64,000 nucleotides of DNA from an uncultured Clostridia bacterium (GCA_945877515.1 CAMCSE010000002.1:1-64000), one strand, 5' to 3'; counted from the first letter of the stretch, positions 28,540-38,415 are shown. The notes: generated from the sequence alone by a model not told the origin. Translations and numbers: made by a program.

Positions 28540-29901
28540 ATGTATAACGACGAATTCAACAACAACGATATGTACCGCTTCACCAACCGGGATATGCCCC
28601 GCGACGATTACGCGCCCGCGCCCCGACAGGAGAACACCCCCGCAGTCCCGGCGCAGAAGGCCGGCTTCTTCCACCGCACGTGGGTGAAGATCACCGCTCT
28701 GGTGCTGGCCTGCGTCGTGGCAGGCGGCGCAGCGGGCTACGGCGGCGCGGCGCTGGCAAAGGGCGGCTCCGGCAGCGGCACCGCCATCAACGAGAGCGAC
28801 CGCACCGTCACCGCCGTGGAGGTCAAGAAGGTGGACGGCAAGACCAAGATGCAGCCCGCCGAGGTCTATGCCTCCACGGTGAACTCCACCGTGTCCATCA
28901 ACTGCTCCTCCCAGAGCACCAACATCTTCGGCCAGACCACCCAGTCCGCCTCCAGCGGCAGCGGCTTTATCATCAGCGAGGACGGCTATATCGTCACCAA
29001 CTACCATGTGATCAACGGCGCTTCCTCCGTGAAGGTGACGCTGTATAACGGCGACACCTACGACGCCACCGTCATCGGCGGCGACAGCGACTACGATGTG
29101 GCGGTGCTGAAGATCAACGCCACCGGCCTGACCCCCGTGACATTGGGCAACAGCGCCGACGTGAACGTGGGCGACTCCGTGCTGGCCATCGGCAATCCTC
29201 TGGGCGAGCTGACGTTCTCCATGAGCGGCGGCTATGTGTCCAGCTGCAACCGCGCCATCAACGTGGACGGCACCCCCTTCAACATGATCCAGGTGGACTG
29301 CTCCATCAACCCCGGCAACTCCGGCGGCCCCCTGATGAACCTGTACGGCGAGGTGGTGGGCATCGTGTCCGCCAAGTACTCCACCTACTCCACCACCACG
29401 GTGGAGGGTCTGGGCTTCGCCATCCCCATTGACGACGTGAAGTCCATCATCACCGACATCATGGAGAACGGCGCCGTCACCGGCAAGGCATACATGGCCG
29501 TGACCGTGGGCACCATGAACTCCCAGATGGCCGCTCAGTACAGCATCGACATCGATCAGGGCGTGTTCGTCTACTCCGTTGTCAAGGGCGGCGCCGGTGA
29601 CAAGGCCGGCCTGCGTCTGGGCGACGTGATCACCAAGATGGGCGACACCGCCCTCACCAGCCGGCAGGATCTGTCCGCGGCGCTGAAGAGCTACCGCGCC
29701 GGCGACACCGCCACCCTGACCGTGTTCCGCGACGGCAGCTACATCACCACCGACATCACCTTCGACCAGCAGCCCCAGATCACCGGCACCGACACGGAGG
29801 AGGGCACCTCCCAGAGCGGCGGCAATAACGGCGGCTACAACGGGCAGATCCCCGAAAACTGGCAGGATTTCTACAACTACTTCTTCGGCAACCGCGGCTG
29901 A
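28540..29901 (+). CDS. HtrA/DegP-type trypsin-like serine protease with PDZ domain
   Basis: N-terminal TM; GSGFIISEDGYIVTNYHVI, DCSINPGNSGGPL; PDZ; start revised to ATG 28540 with caggaggtaa RBS. Confidence 0.93.
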   Translation: MYNDEFNNNDMYRFTNRDMPRDDYAPAPRQENTPAVPAQKAGFFHRTWVKITALVLACVVAGGAAGYGGAALAKGGSGSGTAINESDRTVTAVEVKKVDGKTKMQPAEVYASTVNSTVSINCSSQSTNIFGQTTQSASSGSGFIISEDGYIVTNYHVINGASSVKVTLYNGDTYDATVIGGDSDYDVAVLKINATGLTPVTLGNSADVNVGDSVLAIGNPLGELTFSMSGGYVSSCNRAINVDGTPFNMIQVDCSINPGNSGGPLMNLYGEVVGIVSAKYSTYSTTTVEGLGFAIPIDDVKSIITDIMENGAVTGKAYMAVTVGTMNSQMAAQYSIDIDQGVFVYSVVKGGAGDKAGLRLGDVITKMGDTALTSRQDLSAALKSYRAGDTATLTVFRDGSYITTDITFDQQPQITGTDTEEGTSQSGGNNGGYNGQIPENWQDFYNYFFGNRG

Positions 29902-29991
29902 GCCGCACCGGAGCGCTCCGCGGCGCACCTGACCACTGTGCCGCCGGCATGACCCCCATCTTCTTCTGACACACCCTCCATTCCTTTTGAA

Positions 29992-30027
29992 GCTGTCCCC
30001 GCCGATTTCTCGGCGGGGACAGCCTTT
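29992..30027 (+). terminator. Intrinsic terminator after htrA-like gene
   Basis: GCTGTCCCCGCCG/CGGCGGGGACAGC then CTTTT. Confidence 0.75.
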
Positions 30028-30045
30028 TCCGCGAAAAAATCCCTC

Positions 30046-30074
30046 TTGTACTCCGGCGGAAACCGGTATATAAT
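30046..30074 (+). promoter_or_regulatory. Sigma-A-type promoter
   Basis: TTGTAC-N17-TATAAT upstream of the Asp23 gene. Confidence 0.6.
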
Positions 30075-30126
30075 AACCTATATTATTATGTAGTATTGTG
30101 CCTATTCCGCAGAAAGGAAGTTCGCT

Positions 30127-30477
30127 ATGATAAAAGTTCCCACCGAAAACGGCGAGATCACCATCAGCGATGCCGTGTTCACCACCATCACCGGCGCGGC
30201 TGCCACCAATTGCTTCGGCGTCAAGGGTATGGCGCAGCGCAGCATGACCGACGGTCTGGTGCATCTCCTGCGCCCGGAGTCCATGAGCAAGGGCGTGAAG
30301 GTCACCTATAACGACGACGGCACCGTGTCCATCGAGCTGCACATCGTCGTGGAAAACGGCGTCAACATCGCCACAGTCTGCCGCTCCATTATGGGCGAGG
30401 TCAAATATGTGGTCAACCTCAACACCGGCGTCACCGTCAAGGCGGTGAACGTCTGCGTGGATTCCGTCACCGTGTGA
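30127..30477 (+). CDS. Asp23/Gls24 family envelope stress protein
   Basis: 116 aa, NGEITISDAVFTTITGAAATNCFGVKGMA. Confidence 0.9.
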   Translation: MIKVPTENGEITISDAVFTTITGAAATNCFGVKGMAQRSMTDGLVHLLRPESMSKGVKVTYNDDGTVSIELHIVVENGVNIATVCRSIMGEVKYVVNLNTGVTVKAVNVCVDSVTV

Positions 30478-30499
30478 CGCGCCCGGAAGGAGAAAAGAC

Positions 30500-32167
30500 A
30501 TGACAGATAGGATCAGCGGCGGCGCCTTCAAGCAGATGGTCGCCTTCGGCGCCGCCTGCATCACCGCCCAGAAGCAGGCCATCAACGACCTGAACGTTTT
30601 CCCGGTGCCCGACGGCGACACCGGCACCAATATGTCCCTCACCATCCAGACCGCCGTGACCGAGCTGCGGCGGGTGGAGCCGTCCACACTGGAGGAGGCC
30701 GCCAAGATCACGGCCTCCGGATTGCTGCGGGGCGCCCGCGGCAACTCCGGCGTTATCCTGTCCCTGCTGTTCCGGGGCATGAGCAAGGTGTTCAAGGGGC
30801 TGGCCGAGGCGGACGGCGCGCAGCTGGCCGCCGCCATGCAGGAGGGCGTCACCACCGCCTACGGCGCAGTGATGAAGCCCGCCGAGGGCACGGTGCTCAC
30901 CGTCTCCCGTCTGGCTGCCCAGCGTGCGCTGGAGGCGGCGGGCGAGCAGAACTCCGCCGAGTATGTGCTGGACGAGGCCATCAAGACCGGCTACTCCACG
31001 CTGGCGGAGACCATCGAGATGAACCCCATCCTGAAAAAGGCCGGCGTGGTGGATGCCGGCGGCAAGGGCTACCTTATCATTCTGGAGGGTATGCTCCGCT
31101 CCCTGCGGGGCGAGCCTGTGCCTGAGGTGGAGGACACCGCCGAGGACAAGGCGGACTTCGCCGCCATCGGCGACGAGGACATCACCTTCGCCTTCGACAC
31201 CGTGTTCATCGTCCGCAAGACCTCCGACAAGCCGCTGGACGGTCTGCGCGCCTATCTGGGCAGCATCGGCGACAGTCTGGTGATCGGCGAGGATGACGAG
31301 TCCTTCAAGGTACACGTCCACACCGACACCCCCGGCGACGCCCTGAACGAGGCGCAGAAATACGGCACGCTGGAGCTGGCCAAGATCGAGAACATGCGCA
31401 CCCAGGCCGCTGATCTGGCGGCGGGGCGCAAGGCGCAGAGCACCGACGATCTGGACGCCATCGAGGAGGAGCTGGAGAAGGGCGAGGCGGCGGTGGCCGC
31501 GCCGGAAAAGCGCTACGGCTTTCTGGCTGTCTGCGCCGGCGAGGGTCTGGCCGCGGTGTTCCGCGACCTGACCGTGGATCGCATCGTCTCCGGCGGGCAG
31601 ACCATGAACCCCTCCACCGAGGCCATTTTGCAGGAAGTGAACCGCACCCCCAGCGAGGTGGTGTTCATCCTGCCCAACAACAAGAACATCATCATGGCCG
31701 CCCAGCAGTGCGTGGGTCTGACCGAAAAGCAGGTCATCGTGGTGCCCACCGCCACCGTGCCCCAGGGCATCTCCGCCATGATGGCCGTGGATCCCGACAA
31801 CGACGATCCCCAGGCGATCCTGGCGGCCATGACCGAGGCCGCGTCCCACGTCACCACCGCCCAGATCACCTACGCCGCCCGCAACTCCGACTTTGACGGC
31901 TTCGCCATCAGCGAGGGCGACTATCTGGCGCTGTGCGACGGCAAGCTGCTGGGCACCGACCGCGACCTGAACGTCCTGCTGGAGAAGCTGGCGCAGGTGG
32001 CTGTAGATAAGGACGCCGAGTTCATCACCGTCTACGCCGGCGCGGGCGTGACGGAGGAGGACTCCGACCGCACCGCGCAGCTGTTCGCTGCCGCCTGCCC
32101 CGATGCGGAGGTAGCGGCGCTCCCCGGCGGTCAGCCCGTGTACTACTACATCATCGCCATTGAATGA
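30500..32167 (+). CDS. DAK2 domain protein (FakA-like)
   Basis: NDLNVFPVPDGDTGTNMSLT, GARGNSGVILSLLFRG. Confidence 0.93.
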   Translation: MTDRISGGAFKQMVAFGAACITAQKQAINDLNVFPVPDGDTGTNMSLTIQTAVTELRRVEPSTLEEAAKITASGLLRGARGNSGVILSLLFRGMSKVFKGLAEADGAQLAAAMQEGVTTAYGAVMKPAEGTVLTVSRLAAQRALEAAGEQNSAEYVLDEAIKTGYSTLAETIEMNPILKKAGVVDAGGKGYLIILEGMLRSLRGEPVPEVEDTAEDKADFAAIGDEDITFAFDTVFIVRKTSDKPLDGLRAYLGSIGDSLVIGEDDESFKVHVHTDTPGDALNEAQKYGTLELAKIENMRTQAADLAAGRKAQSTDDLDAIEEELEKGEAAVAAPEKRYGFLAVCAGEGLAAVFRDLTVDRIVSGGQTMNPSTEAILQEVNRTPSEVVFILPNNKNIIMAAQQCVGLTEKQVIVVPTATVPQGISAMMAVDPDNDDPQAILAAMTEAASHVTTAQITYAARNSDFDGFAISEGDYLALCDGKLLGTDRDLNVLLEKLAQVAVDKDAEFITVYAGAGVTEEDSDRTAQLFAAACPDAEVAALPGGQPVYYYIIAIE

Positions 32168-32172
32168 GAGCG

Positions 32173-32218
32173 CAAAAAAGACCGGCTTAGGCCACCTGGC
32201 CTAAGCCGGTCTTTTTTT
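32173..32218 (+). terminator. Intrinsic terminator
   Basis: GACCGGCTTAGGCC-acct-GGCCTAAGCCGGTC then T7. Confidence 0.85.
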
Positions 32219-32282
32219 CTGCGGGGCGGGACGTCGGGGTCGCCGTCCCCTACAGAGCGACAGCAATCCCCGCTTAGACAGA

Positions 32283-32320
32283 CACAGGCTCCGGCTTTCG
32301 CCGGAGCCTGTGCTTTTTGT
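32283..32320 (+). terminator. Second terminator-like hairpin
   Basis: CACAGGCTCCGGC (32283-32295)/GCCGGAGCCTGTG (32300-32312), then cttttt. Confidence 0.55.
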
Positions 32321-32392
32321 GAGGAGAAAATGATATCAGGGAAGAAACGGTGCCGTCTGCTTGCGCAGGGGCGGAGGCTCCCGATAAGCGAC

Positions 32393-34123
32393 TTACTTCG
32401 CGGCCTGGGCAGCCTTCTTGTTGCGGCCCAGAGCGCGGATGCCCTCTACCACCAGGTCGATGGCCAGGATCACCAGCAGGACGCCGATGATGCCGCGGAT
32501 GTAGCACCACACCACACCCTCGCCGCCGGCGATGATGCCGGTGATCTGCGCCTTGATGGTGAAGGCGAGGGAGGTCAGGGTGACGATCAGCATGAACAAC
32601 ATGGGGAAGTAGAACATCTTGTTGTTGCGGCCGATCTTGCCCAGCCAGCAGCACACAGCCAGCAGACCCAGAGCAGCCAGCAGCTGGTTGGCAGCGCCGA
32701 ACAGAGCCCAGATCTTGGCATAGCCGGTCAGACCCAGAGCCACGCCAGCCAGCACGGTGATGCCGGTGGCCACATAGGGATTGGTGATGACACGCTTCCA
32801 GCCGGTCAGATCCTCGCGGGTCTTGCCGGGCTCCACGAAGAACTCAGCGAACATGTAGCGAGCCAGACGGGTGGCGGTATCAACGGAGGTCAGGCAGAAG
32901 GCGGACACGGCCAGGATCAGCATGGAGTACACCACGTTGTAGCAGCCGGAGCCGAACACCTTGGAGAACATGGAGGCCAGACCGGTGGCGAACACAACGG
33001 TGGGGGTAACGGTGGTACCGTCAGCATACTGGTTCCAGATGTAACCAACAGCGCAGACGGAGATCAGAGCCAGAGCGCACTCGATCAGCATGCCGCCGTA
33101 AGCGATGGGCTTGGCGTCCTTCTCCTGATCCAGCTGCTTGGAGGTGGTGCCGGAACCAACCAGAGAGTGGAAGCCGGACACAGCACCGCAGGCGATGGTC
33201 ACGAACAGAGCGGGGAACATATAGCCCAGGGAGGTGCCGGTGGGAGCCAGGGTATCCTTGAAGCCCAGGAAAGCGGGCATATCCACCACGGGATGTGCGC
33301 CGATGATACCCACGACAGCCAGAACCATCATGCCGTACAGCAGGAAGGAGCTCAGGTAGTCACGGGGCTGCAGCAGGATCCACACGGGAGTGACGGAGGC
33401 CACGCCGATGTACAGACCCACAATGATCATCCACACGGTGTAGCTCAGGTAGATGGGGTGCCAGTTCAGGCCGATGACCATGCAGGCCACGATGCCGATG
33501 ACGCCGATGACCGTGGAAATGCCCAGAGGCGCGTTGCGGCGATAGACAAAGAAGCCGAACAGAATGGCCATCAGGATGAACATGATGGAGATGATGGCGG
33601 TGGAAGCGTTGGCGGAGGAAGCGGCATAGTCGATAGCTCCGTCAGCGGTGTAGGTGGCCTTGAAGGTGTTGGCCACGATGGAGGCGAAGGCCGCCACCAC
33701 CAGGATCAGGGTCAGGTAAGCGAAGGTGATAAACAGCTTTTTGGCCTTGGCGCCGATAGCGTCGCCGATGACCTCGCCGATGGACTCGCCCTTATGACGA
33801 ATGGAGGCGAACAGGGCGCCGAAATCGTGGACGCCGCCGAAGAAGATGCCGCCGATGAGCACCCACAGCATCACGGGCACCCAACCGAACACAGCGGCCT
33901 GAATGGGGCCGTTGATGGGGCCGGCACCGGCGATGGAGGAGAAATGGTGGCCCATCAGCACAGGAGCCTTGGCAGGGCAGTAGTCCTTGCCGTCTTCCAT
34001 GGTGTGAGCGGGAGTCGGACGGGAGTTGTCCACGCCCCACTTCTTGGCCAGCCAGCCGCCGTAGAAGATATAACCTACGATCAGGACAGCGCAGCCGATA
34101 ATAAGGAACAACGCAGCATTCAT
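32393..34123 (-). CDS. cstA: Carbon starvation protein CstA family transporter
   Basis: 576 aa multi-TM; LMGHHFSSIAGAGPINGPIQAAVFGW. Confidence 0.93.
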   Translation of the reverse strand: MNAALFLIIGCAVLIVGYIFYGGWLAKKWGVDNSRPTPAHTMEDGKDYCPAKAPVLMGHHFSSIAGAGPINGPIQAAVFGWVPVMLWVLIGGIFFGGVHDFGALFASIRHKGESIGEVIGDAIGAKAKKLFITFAYLTLILVVAAFASIVANTFKATYTADGAIDYAASSANASTAIISIMFILMAILFGFFVYRRNAPLGISTVIGVIGIVACMVIGLNWHPIYLSYTVWMIIVGLYIGVASVTPVWILLQPRDYLSSFLLYGMMVLAVVGIIGAHPVVDMPAFLGFKDTLAPTGTSLGYMFPALFVTIACGAVSGFHSLVGSGTTSKQLDQEKDAKPIAYGGMLIECALALISVCAVGYIWNQYADGTTVTPTVVFATGLASMFSKVFGSGCYNVVYSMLILAVSAFCLTSVDTATRLARYMFAEFFVEPGKTREDLTGWKRVITNPYVATGITVLAGVALGLTGYAKIWALFGAANQLLAALGLLAVCCWLGKIGRNNKMFYFPMLFMLIVTLTSLAFTIKAQITGIIAGGEGVVWCYIRGIIGVLLVILAIDLVVEGIRALGRNKKAAQAAK

Positions 34124-34650
34124 ATAGCTCTCTCCTTTCTGAATAACGATCTCTTTTGCTTATGAAACAGGCCTCTTTCGAGAACCTGTGCTGCACAATG
34201 GCCGCTGGCGTTGGTGCTGATCTTTTCCTCCGGCAGCACCACCAGCCCGGTGTGGAAATCCATCCAGCCCCAATAGGACATCTTGAAGCTCTTGTACAGC
34301 CGGCACTTTTTCAGCGCCTTGCGGGCATCCTCGTCGCAGCTGTCGCAGACGAACAGCGCCGTAATATAGGTGTACATGTGCTTGGGGTTGGGGGAGATGC
34401 GCGCCATGCCCTGCTCGTAGGCCAGCTTTTCGCACTTCTCGTAGATCTCCTTCGTCAGATGGGGAACGTTGAACAGGTACACATACTCGAAGCTGTTGGC
34501 CTCCCAGAGCTTGGCCTTTTTGGAGAGCACGTACTTTTCTGCGGTGGCGTAGAAGTCCATGGTGGCGGCGAGGGAATGTTCGTTCTCGTCGCAGCGGGTC
34601 ACATCGTAGCTGCCGGCATACACGTCGCACAGACGATCGACAGCCTCCTG
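34120..34650 (-). CDS. Uncharacterized protein in operon with cstA
   Basis: MTRQEAVDRLCDVYAGSYDVTRCDENEHSLAATMDFYATAEKYVLSKKAKLWEANSFEYVYLF; overlaps cstA start; start approximate. Confidence 0.75.
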   Translation of the reverse strand, partial: QEAVDRLCDVYAGSYDVTRCDENEHSLAATMDFYATAEKYVLSKKAKLWEANSFEYVYLFNVPHLTKEIYEKCEKLAYEQGMARISPNPKHMYTYITALFVCDSCDEDARKALKKCRLYKSFKMSYWGWMDFHTGLVVLPEEKISTNASGHCAAQVLERGLFHKQKRSLFRKERAI

Positions 34651-35108
34651 TCTGGTCATAACAAGCGCCTCCTGTTCCCTAACGGTTTCTTTACACCCGG
34701 CGCGCAGAAGCGCGCGTCTTTCGCAATTAAAATCGTGAAAGAAGCGCATGGAAATAGTTGTATTTCCCTGTTCTTACGCCATGAAATAACGTTCCCGGAT
34801 GACAGACATAAATATACGCCGCCATTTTTCAACTTTCAAGACGTAAAAATGAACAATTTTTGACCATTAAGTTTATGTAAATTATTAGTTGATTTGCGTA
34901 AAGGAATATGATGCTATGATAACGTTACCGCTCTGCGCGGGATTTCGTTTACCTCTCATTTGTGCAGCACAGGCGGACGCGGCGCCCGGTTGACGTTCGC
35001 GGGACGTAAACAGTGCGCAAAATGTACCCGTTTGCCGCGTCCGGTTTCCTATAAAGTCAGCAAAAAGCACCACTCTGACGAGTGGTGCTTCGGCGTTCTG
35101 AAGGGTCT

Positions 35109-35990
35109 TTACCCCAGATGGTGCTTGAAGTTGCCGCCGGCGTGGACGCCCTCCTGCACGATGTAGAAGGCGTCGGGATCCACCTGCTGCATCACCTGGC
35201 GCAGGGTGTCGATCTCGTACTTGGACAGGCAGACGCACAGCACCTGCACATCGTCCCCCGTCCAGCCGCCCTTGGCCGCCCAGCTGGTAACGCCGCGATC
35301 CAGCTGCTCCATGATGTACCGGGGCAGCTGCGGGTCGTTCTTCTTGGTGAAGATCAGCAGCTGCACGGTGACGTTCTGGCGGTGGAGCCGATCCAGAAAC
35401 AGGTTGCTGAGCACATTATATATAGCGGAGTAGATGGCGGTGGTGGCGTCGAACAGGAAGAAGCACAGGGTGTACAGTCCGGCGTTGAAGGTGATGGAGA
35501 ACCGCCCCACGGTGAAGCGGCTGCCCTTTTTGCTGAGATACAGTCCCAGAATGTCCAGCCCGCCGGTGGAGCAGCCGCAGCTGAGCACCAGTCCGCCGGA
35601 AAAGCCCACCAGAATGCCGCCCACCATGCAGCTGGTGAGCATGTCCGGGATCACCGGCACGGCAGGGGAGGGGATGATGGCCAGAAACAGGGAGTTGGCG
35701 GCGGTACAGATGGCGGCCTTCAGGAAGAATTCCCGTCCCAGCGCGCGGAAGGCCAGCATAAACAGCGGGATATTCACGCAGAAATACAGCACGCCCGCCA
35801 GATCGAAGGGCAGCTCCAGATCCAGCGCCCGCAGCACCAGGGTACGGATCACCTGGCAAAGACCGTAGGCGCCGCCGCCGTACAGCCCCTGGGGAACGAT
35901 GAACACGTTGATGGCGGCGGCCAGCAGCAGGGAGCCCAGCAGTCCGCCCAGCAGACGCAGCCCTCTTGTGTGAAGCAGCTTTTGGTACAT
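35109..35990 (-). CDS. YitT family membrane protein
   Basis: 293 aa; AINVFIVPQGLYGGGAYGLCQV, SCGCSTGGLDILGLYLSKK, C-terminal DUF2179-like domain. Confidence 0.9.
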   Translation of the reverse strand: MYQKLLHTRGLRLLGGLLGSLLLAAAINVFIVPQGLYGGGAYGLCQVIRTLVLRALDLELPFDLAGVLYFCVNIPLFMLAFRALGREFFLKAAICTAANSLFLAIIPSPAVPVIPDMLTSCMVGGILVGFSGGLVLSCGCSTGGLDILGLYLSKKGSRFTVGRFSITFNAGLYTLCFFLFDATTAIYSAIYNVLSNLFLDRLHRQNVTVQLLIFTKKNDPQLPRYIMEQLDRGVTSWAAKGGWTGDDVQVLCVCLSKYEIDTLRQVMQQVDPDAFYIVQEGVHAGGNFKHHLG

Positions 35991-36056
35991 GGAGCAGTCA
36001 CTCCTTTTCTTTGGTGTGGTCGGGTTCTGATATAGTATGCGACGGAGGCGGAAAAG

Positions 36057-36311
36057 TCAAGTCCCCGCCCTTCGGCACCGTCTGATAAAAAGGACAAGGC
36101 ACACGACCAGCAGGACGCAGACCGTACCCCACATGGCGGCCACCATGTAATAGTCCGTAAAGTCAAACCGCTCCGCGCCCGCCAGCAGGTAGGGCTGCCC
36201 GTGGGCTTTATATAAGGTAGCAGCGCAGGCCGCGCCGCTGTACAGGCAGAGCGCGCCCGCCGCCGCGCATACAAGCATCCGCAGGACACGGCTTTTCATT
36301 TTCAGGAACAT
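36057..36311 (-). CDS. Small membrane protein
   Basis: 84 aa, two TM segments. Confidence 0.5.
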   Translation of the reverse strand: MFLKMKSRVLRMLVCAAAGALCLYSGAACAATLYKAHGQPYLLAGAERFDFTDYYMVAAMWGTVCVLLVVCLVLFIRRCRRAGT

Positions 36312-37042
36312 AATGTCAGCTCCGTTCTGACCCCGTCACGAAGGCAGAAGATATTCCCCGCCCGGGAAAAATCTCTGTCCGTTTCCACGCAGTCGAATTC
36401 GCAAAGGGCTTTTTCCACTCGTTCCGGCGTGTAGACAAGGGTCTGCGTTTTCAGGGCGAAGTCCTCCTCCACCACCGCGTTCCACAGGCGGAGCGACCAG
36501 CGGCTGCAATTCCCGCCCAGCGTCCAGCCGTCCTCCCGGTCGATGTACGCTTCGATCGTCCGCAGCTGCTCCTCCCCGATGTTCGCTCTCAGGGAGCGTC
36601 TGCCCACATACCGGCCATAGTCCCGGATATAGCCCGGCTCCATGTTGAAAAGCAGCCCCGAAAGCCCGCGAACCGCCCAGACGGAGAGCGTGACCTGCTC
36701 GCCGTCCCTGATCTCGCAGTCCTTCAGATATACCGGGTGACCGGAGCGGTTGTCAAGGGATATCCATGTATGGCCGAAGCATTTGACAAGGGGCGTGGAT
36801 TCACTCTCGCCGTCAAAGGTCGTGATGGAGAGGATCGGGCCGCTTTCCTCACAGGGGAGCGTCCGGGAGCCGTTTTCGTAGACGTTGCCATCGAGCCACA
36901 AACCGAAGGCCGCCGCCAGCGCCAGAACCAGCGCAAGAAGCGTGGCGGTTCGTTTTTTCAGCCTCCATCCCTCCCGACACAGCGTAATACTGCGGCGCGG
37001 TGTACCCGCACCGACAGTATAACGGAAAATGCCCGGCGGCAC
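36302..37042 (-). CDS. Hypothetical membrane-anchored protein
   Basis: 246 aa ORF with N-terminal TM; start approximate. Confidence 0.55.
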   Translation of the reverse strand: MPPGIFRYTVGAGTPRRSITLCREGWRLKKRTATLLALVLALAAAFGLWLDGNVYENGSRTLPCEESGPILSITTFDGESESTPLVKCFGHTWISLDNRSGHPVYLKDCEIRDGEQVTLSVWAVRGLSGLLFNMEPGYIRDYGRYVGRRSLRANIGEEQLRTIEAYIDREDGWTLGGNCSRWSLRLWNAVVEEDFALKTQTLVYTPERVEKALCEFDCVETDRDFSRAGNIFCLRDGVRTELTLCS

Positions 37043-37106
37043 AAGTGCTTTCTCACGGAGCCAAATCGAGATATTCCGGGCTTTCTTAGTCTGCTGATGG
37101 ATTTAT

Positions 37107-37262
37107 TTGCGTCATTCCGAGGAGCGAAGCGACGTGGGAATCCGTAATGCCGGTTGCGATAAATCCGCAGCAATGCGAACTTATGCATTCCGGAGACGGA
37201 TTGCCGCGCCAGTCTGTACCTCAAGGGCACTCGCTTCGCGGCGCGGACTGGCGCGCAATGAC
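37107..37262. repeat. Interspersed palindromic intergenic repeat
   Basis: cgtcattccgaggagcgaagcgacgtgggaatccgtaa ... cgcggactggcgcgcaatgac; ends related as inverted repeats (TCATT../..AATGA). Confidence 0.6.
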
Positions 37263-37277
37263 AGGCTTCTGCGGCCG

Positions 37278-37565
37278 TTACAGACTGTATTCCAGGCAGC
37301 GGCGCAGTCGCTGGAACGTGCGCCGCAGGGAGCGGGAGACGGTGGATTTGTTGATGCGCAGCTGCTGGGCGATCTGGGACATGGTCATGCCCCGGTCTAT
37401 GTACAGCGCCAGTATCTCCCGCTGGCGGGGCGTCAGCTCCGCCGCCACCGCCCGGGGCAGGTTCCGCAGCAGCCGCTGGCGGCGCTGGCTGTTGTCGCCG
37501 GACTGGGCGCGGAGCCACGCCTGAAGCCCCGCCCTGTCCGCAAAATCATACCCGGTATTCGTCAT
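37278..37565 (-). CDS. Sigma-70 region 4-like HTH protein
   Basis: ELTPRQREILALYIDRGMTMSQIAQQLRINKSTVSRSLRRTFQRLRR. Confidence 0.75.
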   Translation of the reverse strand: MTNTGYDFADRAGLQAWLRAQSGDNSQRRQRLLRNLPRAVAAELTPRQREILALYIDRGMTMSQIAQQLRINKSTVSRSLRRTFQRLRRCLEYSL

Positions 37566-37782
37566 AGCCGTAAAAGTCCCGGTCGTAGTACCGCGCCGTC
37601 AGGCAGGACAGCTTGCGGCACTGGGTGAGCATGGGCTTCAGCTCCGCCATGCGGCGGCGCAGGCGGCGGGATTCGTCCTCGCTGCCGCAGACGCGCAGAG
37701 CGCTGCGCAGCTCCGCCAGCCGCCCGGAGATCAGCAGGGCGCTGTCGTCGTACAGCGCGGACATTTCCATCAGTGTCATTGG
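37546..37782 (-). CDS. Small hypothetical protein
   Basis: MTLMEMSALYDDSALLISGRLAELRSALRVCGSEDESRRLRRRMAELKPMLTQCRKL; start approximate. Confidence 0.6.
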   Translation of the reverse strand, partial: PMTLMEMSALYDDSALLISGRLAELRSALRVCGSEDESRRLRRRMAELKPMLTQCRKLSCLTARYYDRDFYGYDEYRV

Positions 37783-37912
37783 TGTGATTCCCCCTCTTAT
37801 GTACGTTTGTGGATGTTGCATAGCTTTAAAGCGATAAATTTTCTACTTTCGTGCGAAGTTTGTAGTTGACAATTCAGAAAACCTCTGTTATAATACGGTT
37901 CGCTGGCGAGAT

Positions 37913-37988
37913 GCTGGTGTAGCTCAGCTGGTAGAGCAGCTGATTTGTAATCAGCAGGTCGGGGGTTCGAATCCGTCCACCAGCTCCA
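37913..37988 (+). tRNA. tRNA-Thr (TGT)
   Basis: Cloverleaf gctggtgtagctcagctggtagagcagctgattTGTaatcagcaggtcgggggttcgaatccgtccaccagctcca. Confidence 0.97.
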
Positions 37989-38004
37989 ATTCCATATTGT
38001 ATAT

Positions 38005-38089
38005 GGGGGATTTCCCGAGTGGCCAAAGGGGACAGACTGTAAATCTGCTGGCAACGCCTTCGGTGGTTCGAATCCACCATCCCCCACCA
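38005..38089 (+). tRNA. tRNA-Tyr (GTA)
   Basis: gggggatttcccgagtggccaaaggggacagactGTAaatctgctggcaacgccttcggtggttcgaatccaccatcccccacca with long variable arm. Confidence 0.97.
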
Positions 38090-38127
38090 GAAAACAGCAC
38101 TTGCTTTGCGAGTGCTGTTTTCCTTTT
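38090..38127 (+). terminator. Terminator after tRNAs
   Basis: GAAAACAGCACT/AGTGCTGTTTTC then cttttt. Confidence 0.8.
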
Positions 38128-38415
38128 TGCCGCCTTTGCGTGGAACGTCTGTAGGGGCGAGCGACTCTGCCCGCCCGAACGGATAACGCGCATTCCTCGG
38201 CAGGACACACGGGTCCCGCCCTACGGATGAGCGCGGTGGAACGTCTGTAGGGGACGGCGTCCTCGCAGTGGAGCGCAGCGGAACAAGTGCCCTTGGGGTG
38301 CGACGTCCCGTTTTATACGCCGCCGCGTTCCGCGCCCTGCAGGGCGTTTTTTTGTTGTCAAAACGGCGGCGGCACGGTATAATGGGAATATATTGGATAA
38401 GCAGGAGGTACCGGC

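Noticed and set aside
28507-30855. 782-aa minus-strand ORF
   Set aside because: Antisense to the clear htrA, Asp23 and DAK2 genes; His/Gly/Ala-rich composition typical of a shadow frame of GC-rich coding DNA.
32330-34165. 611-aa plus-strand ORF
   Set aside because: Antisense to cstA; low-complexity His/Gln/Gly-rich shadow frame.
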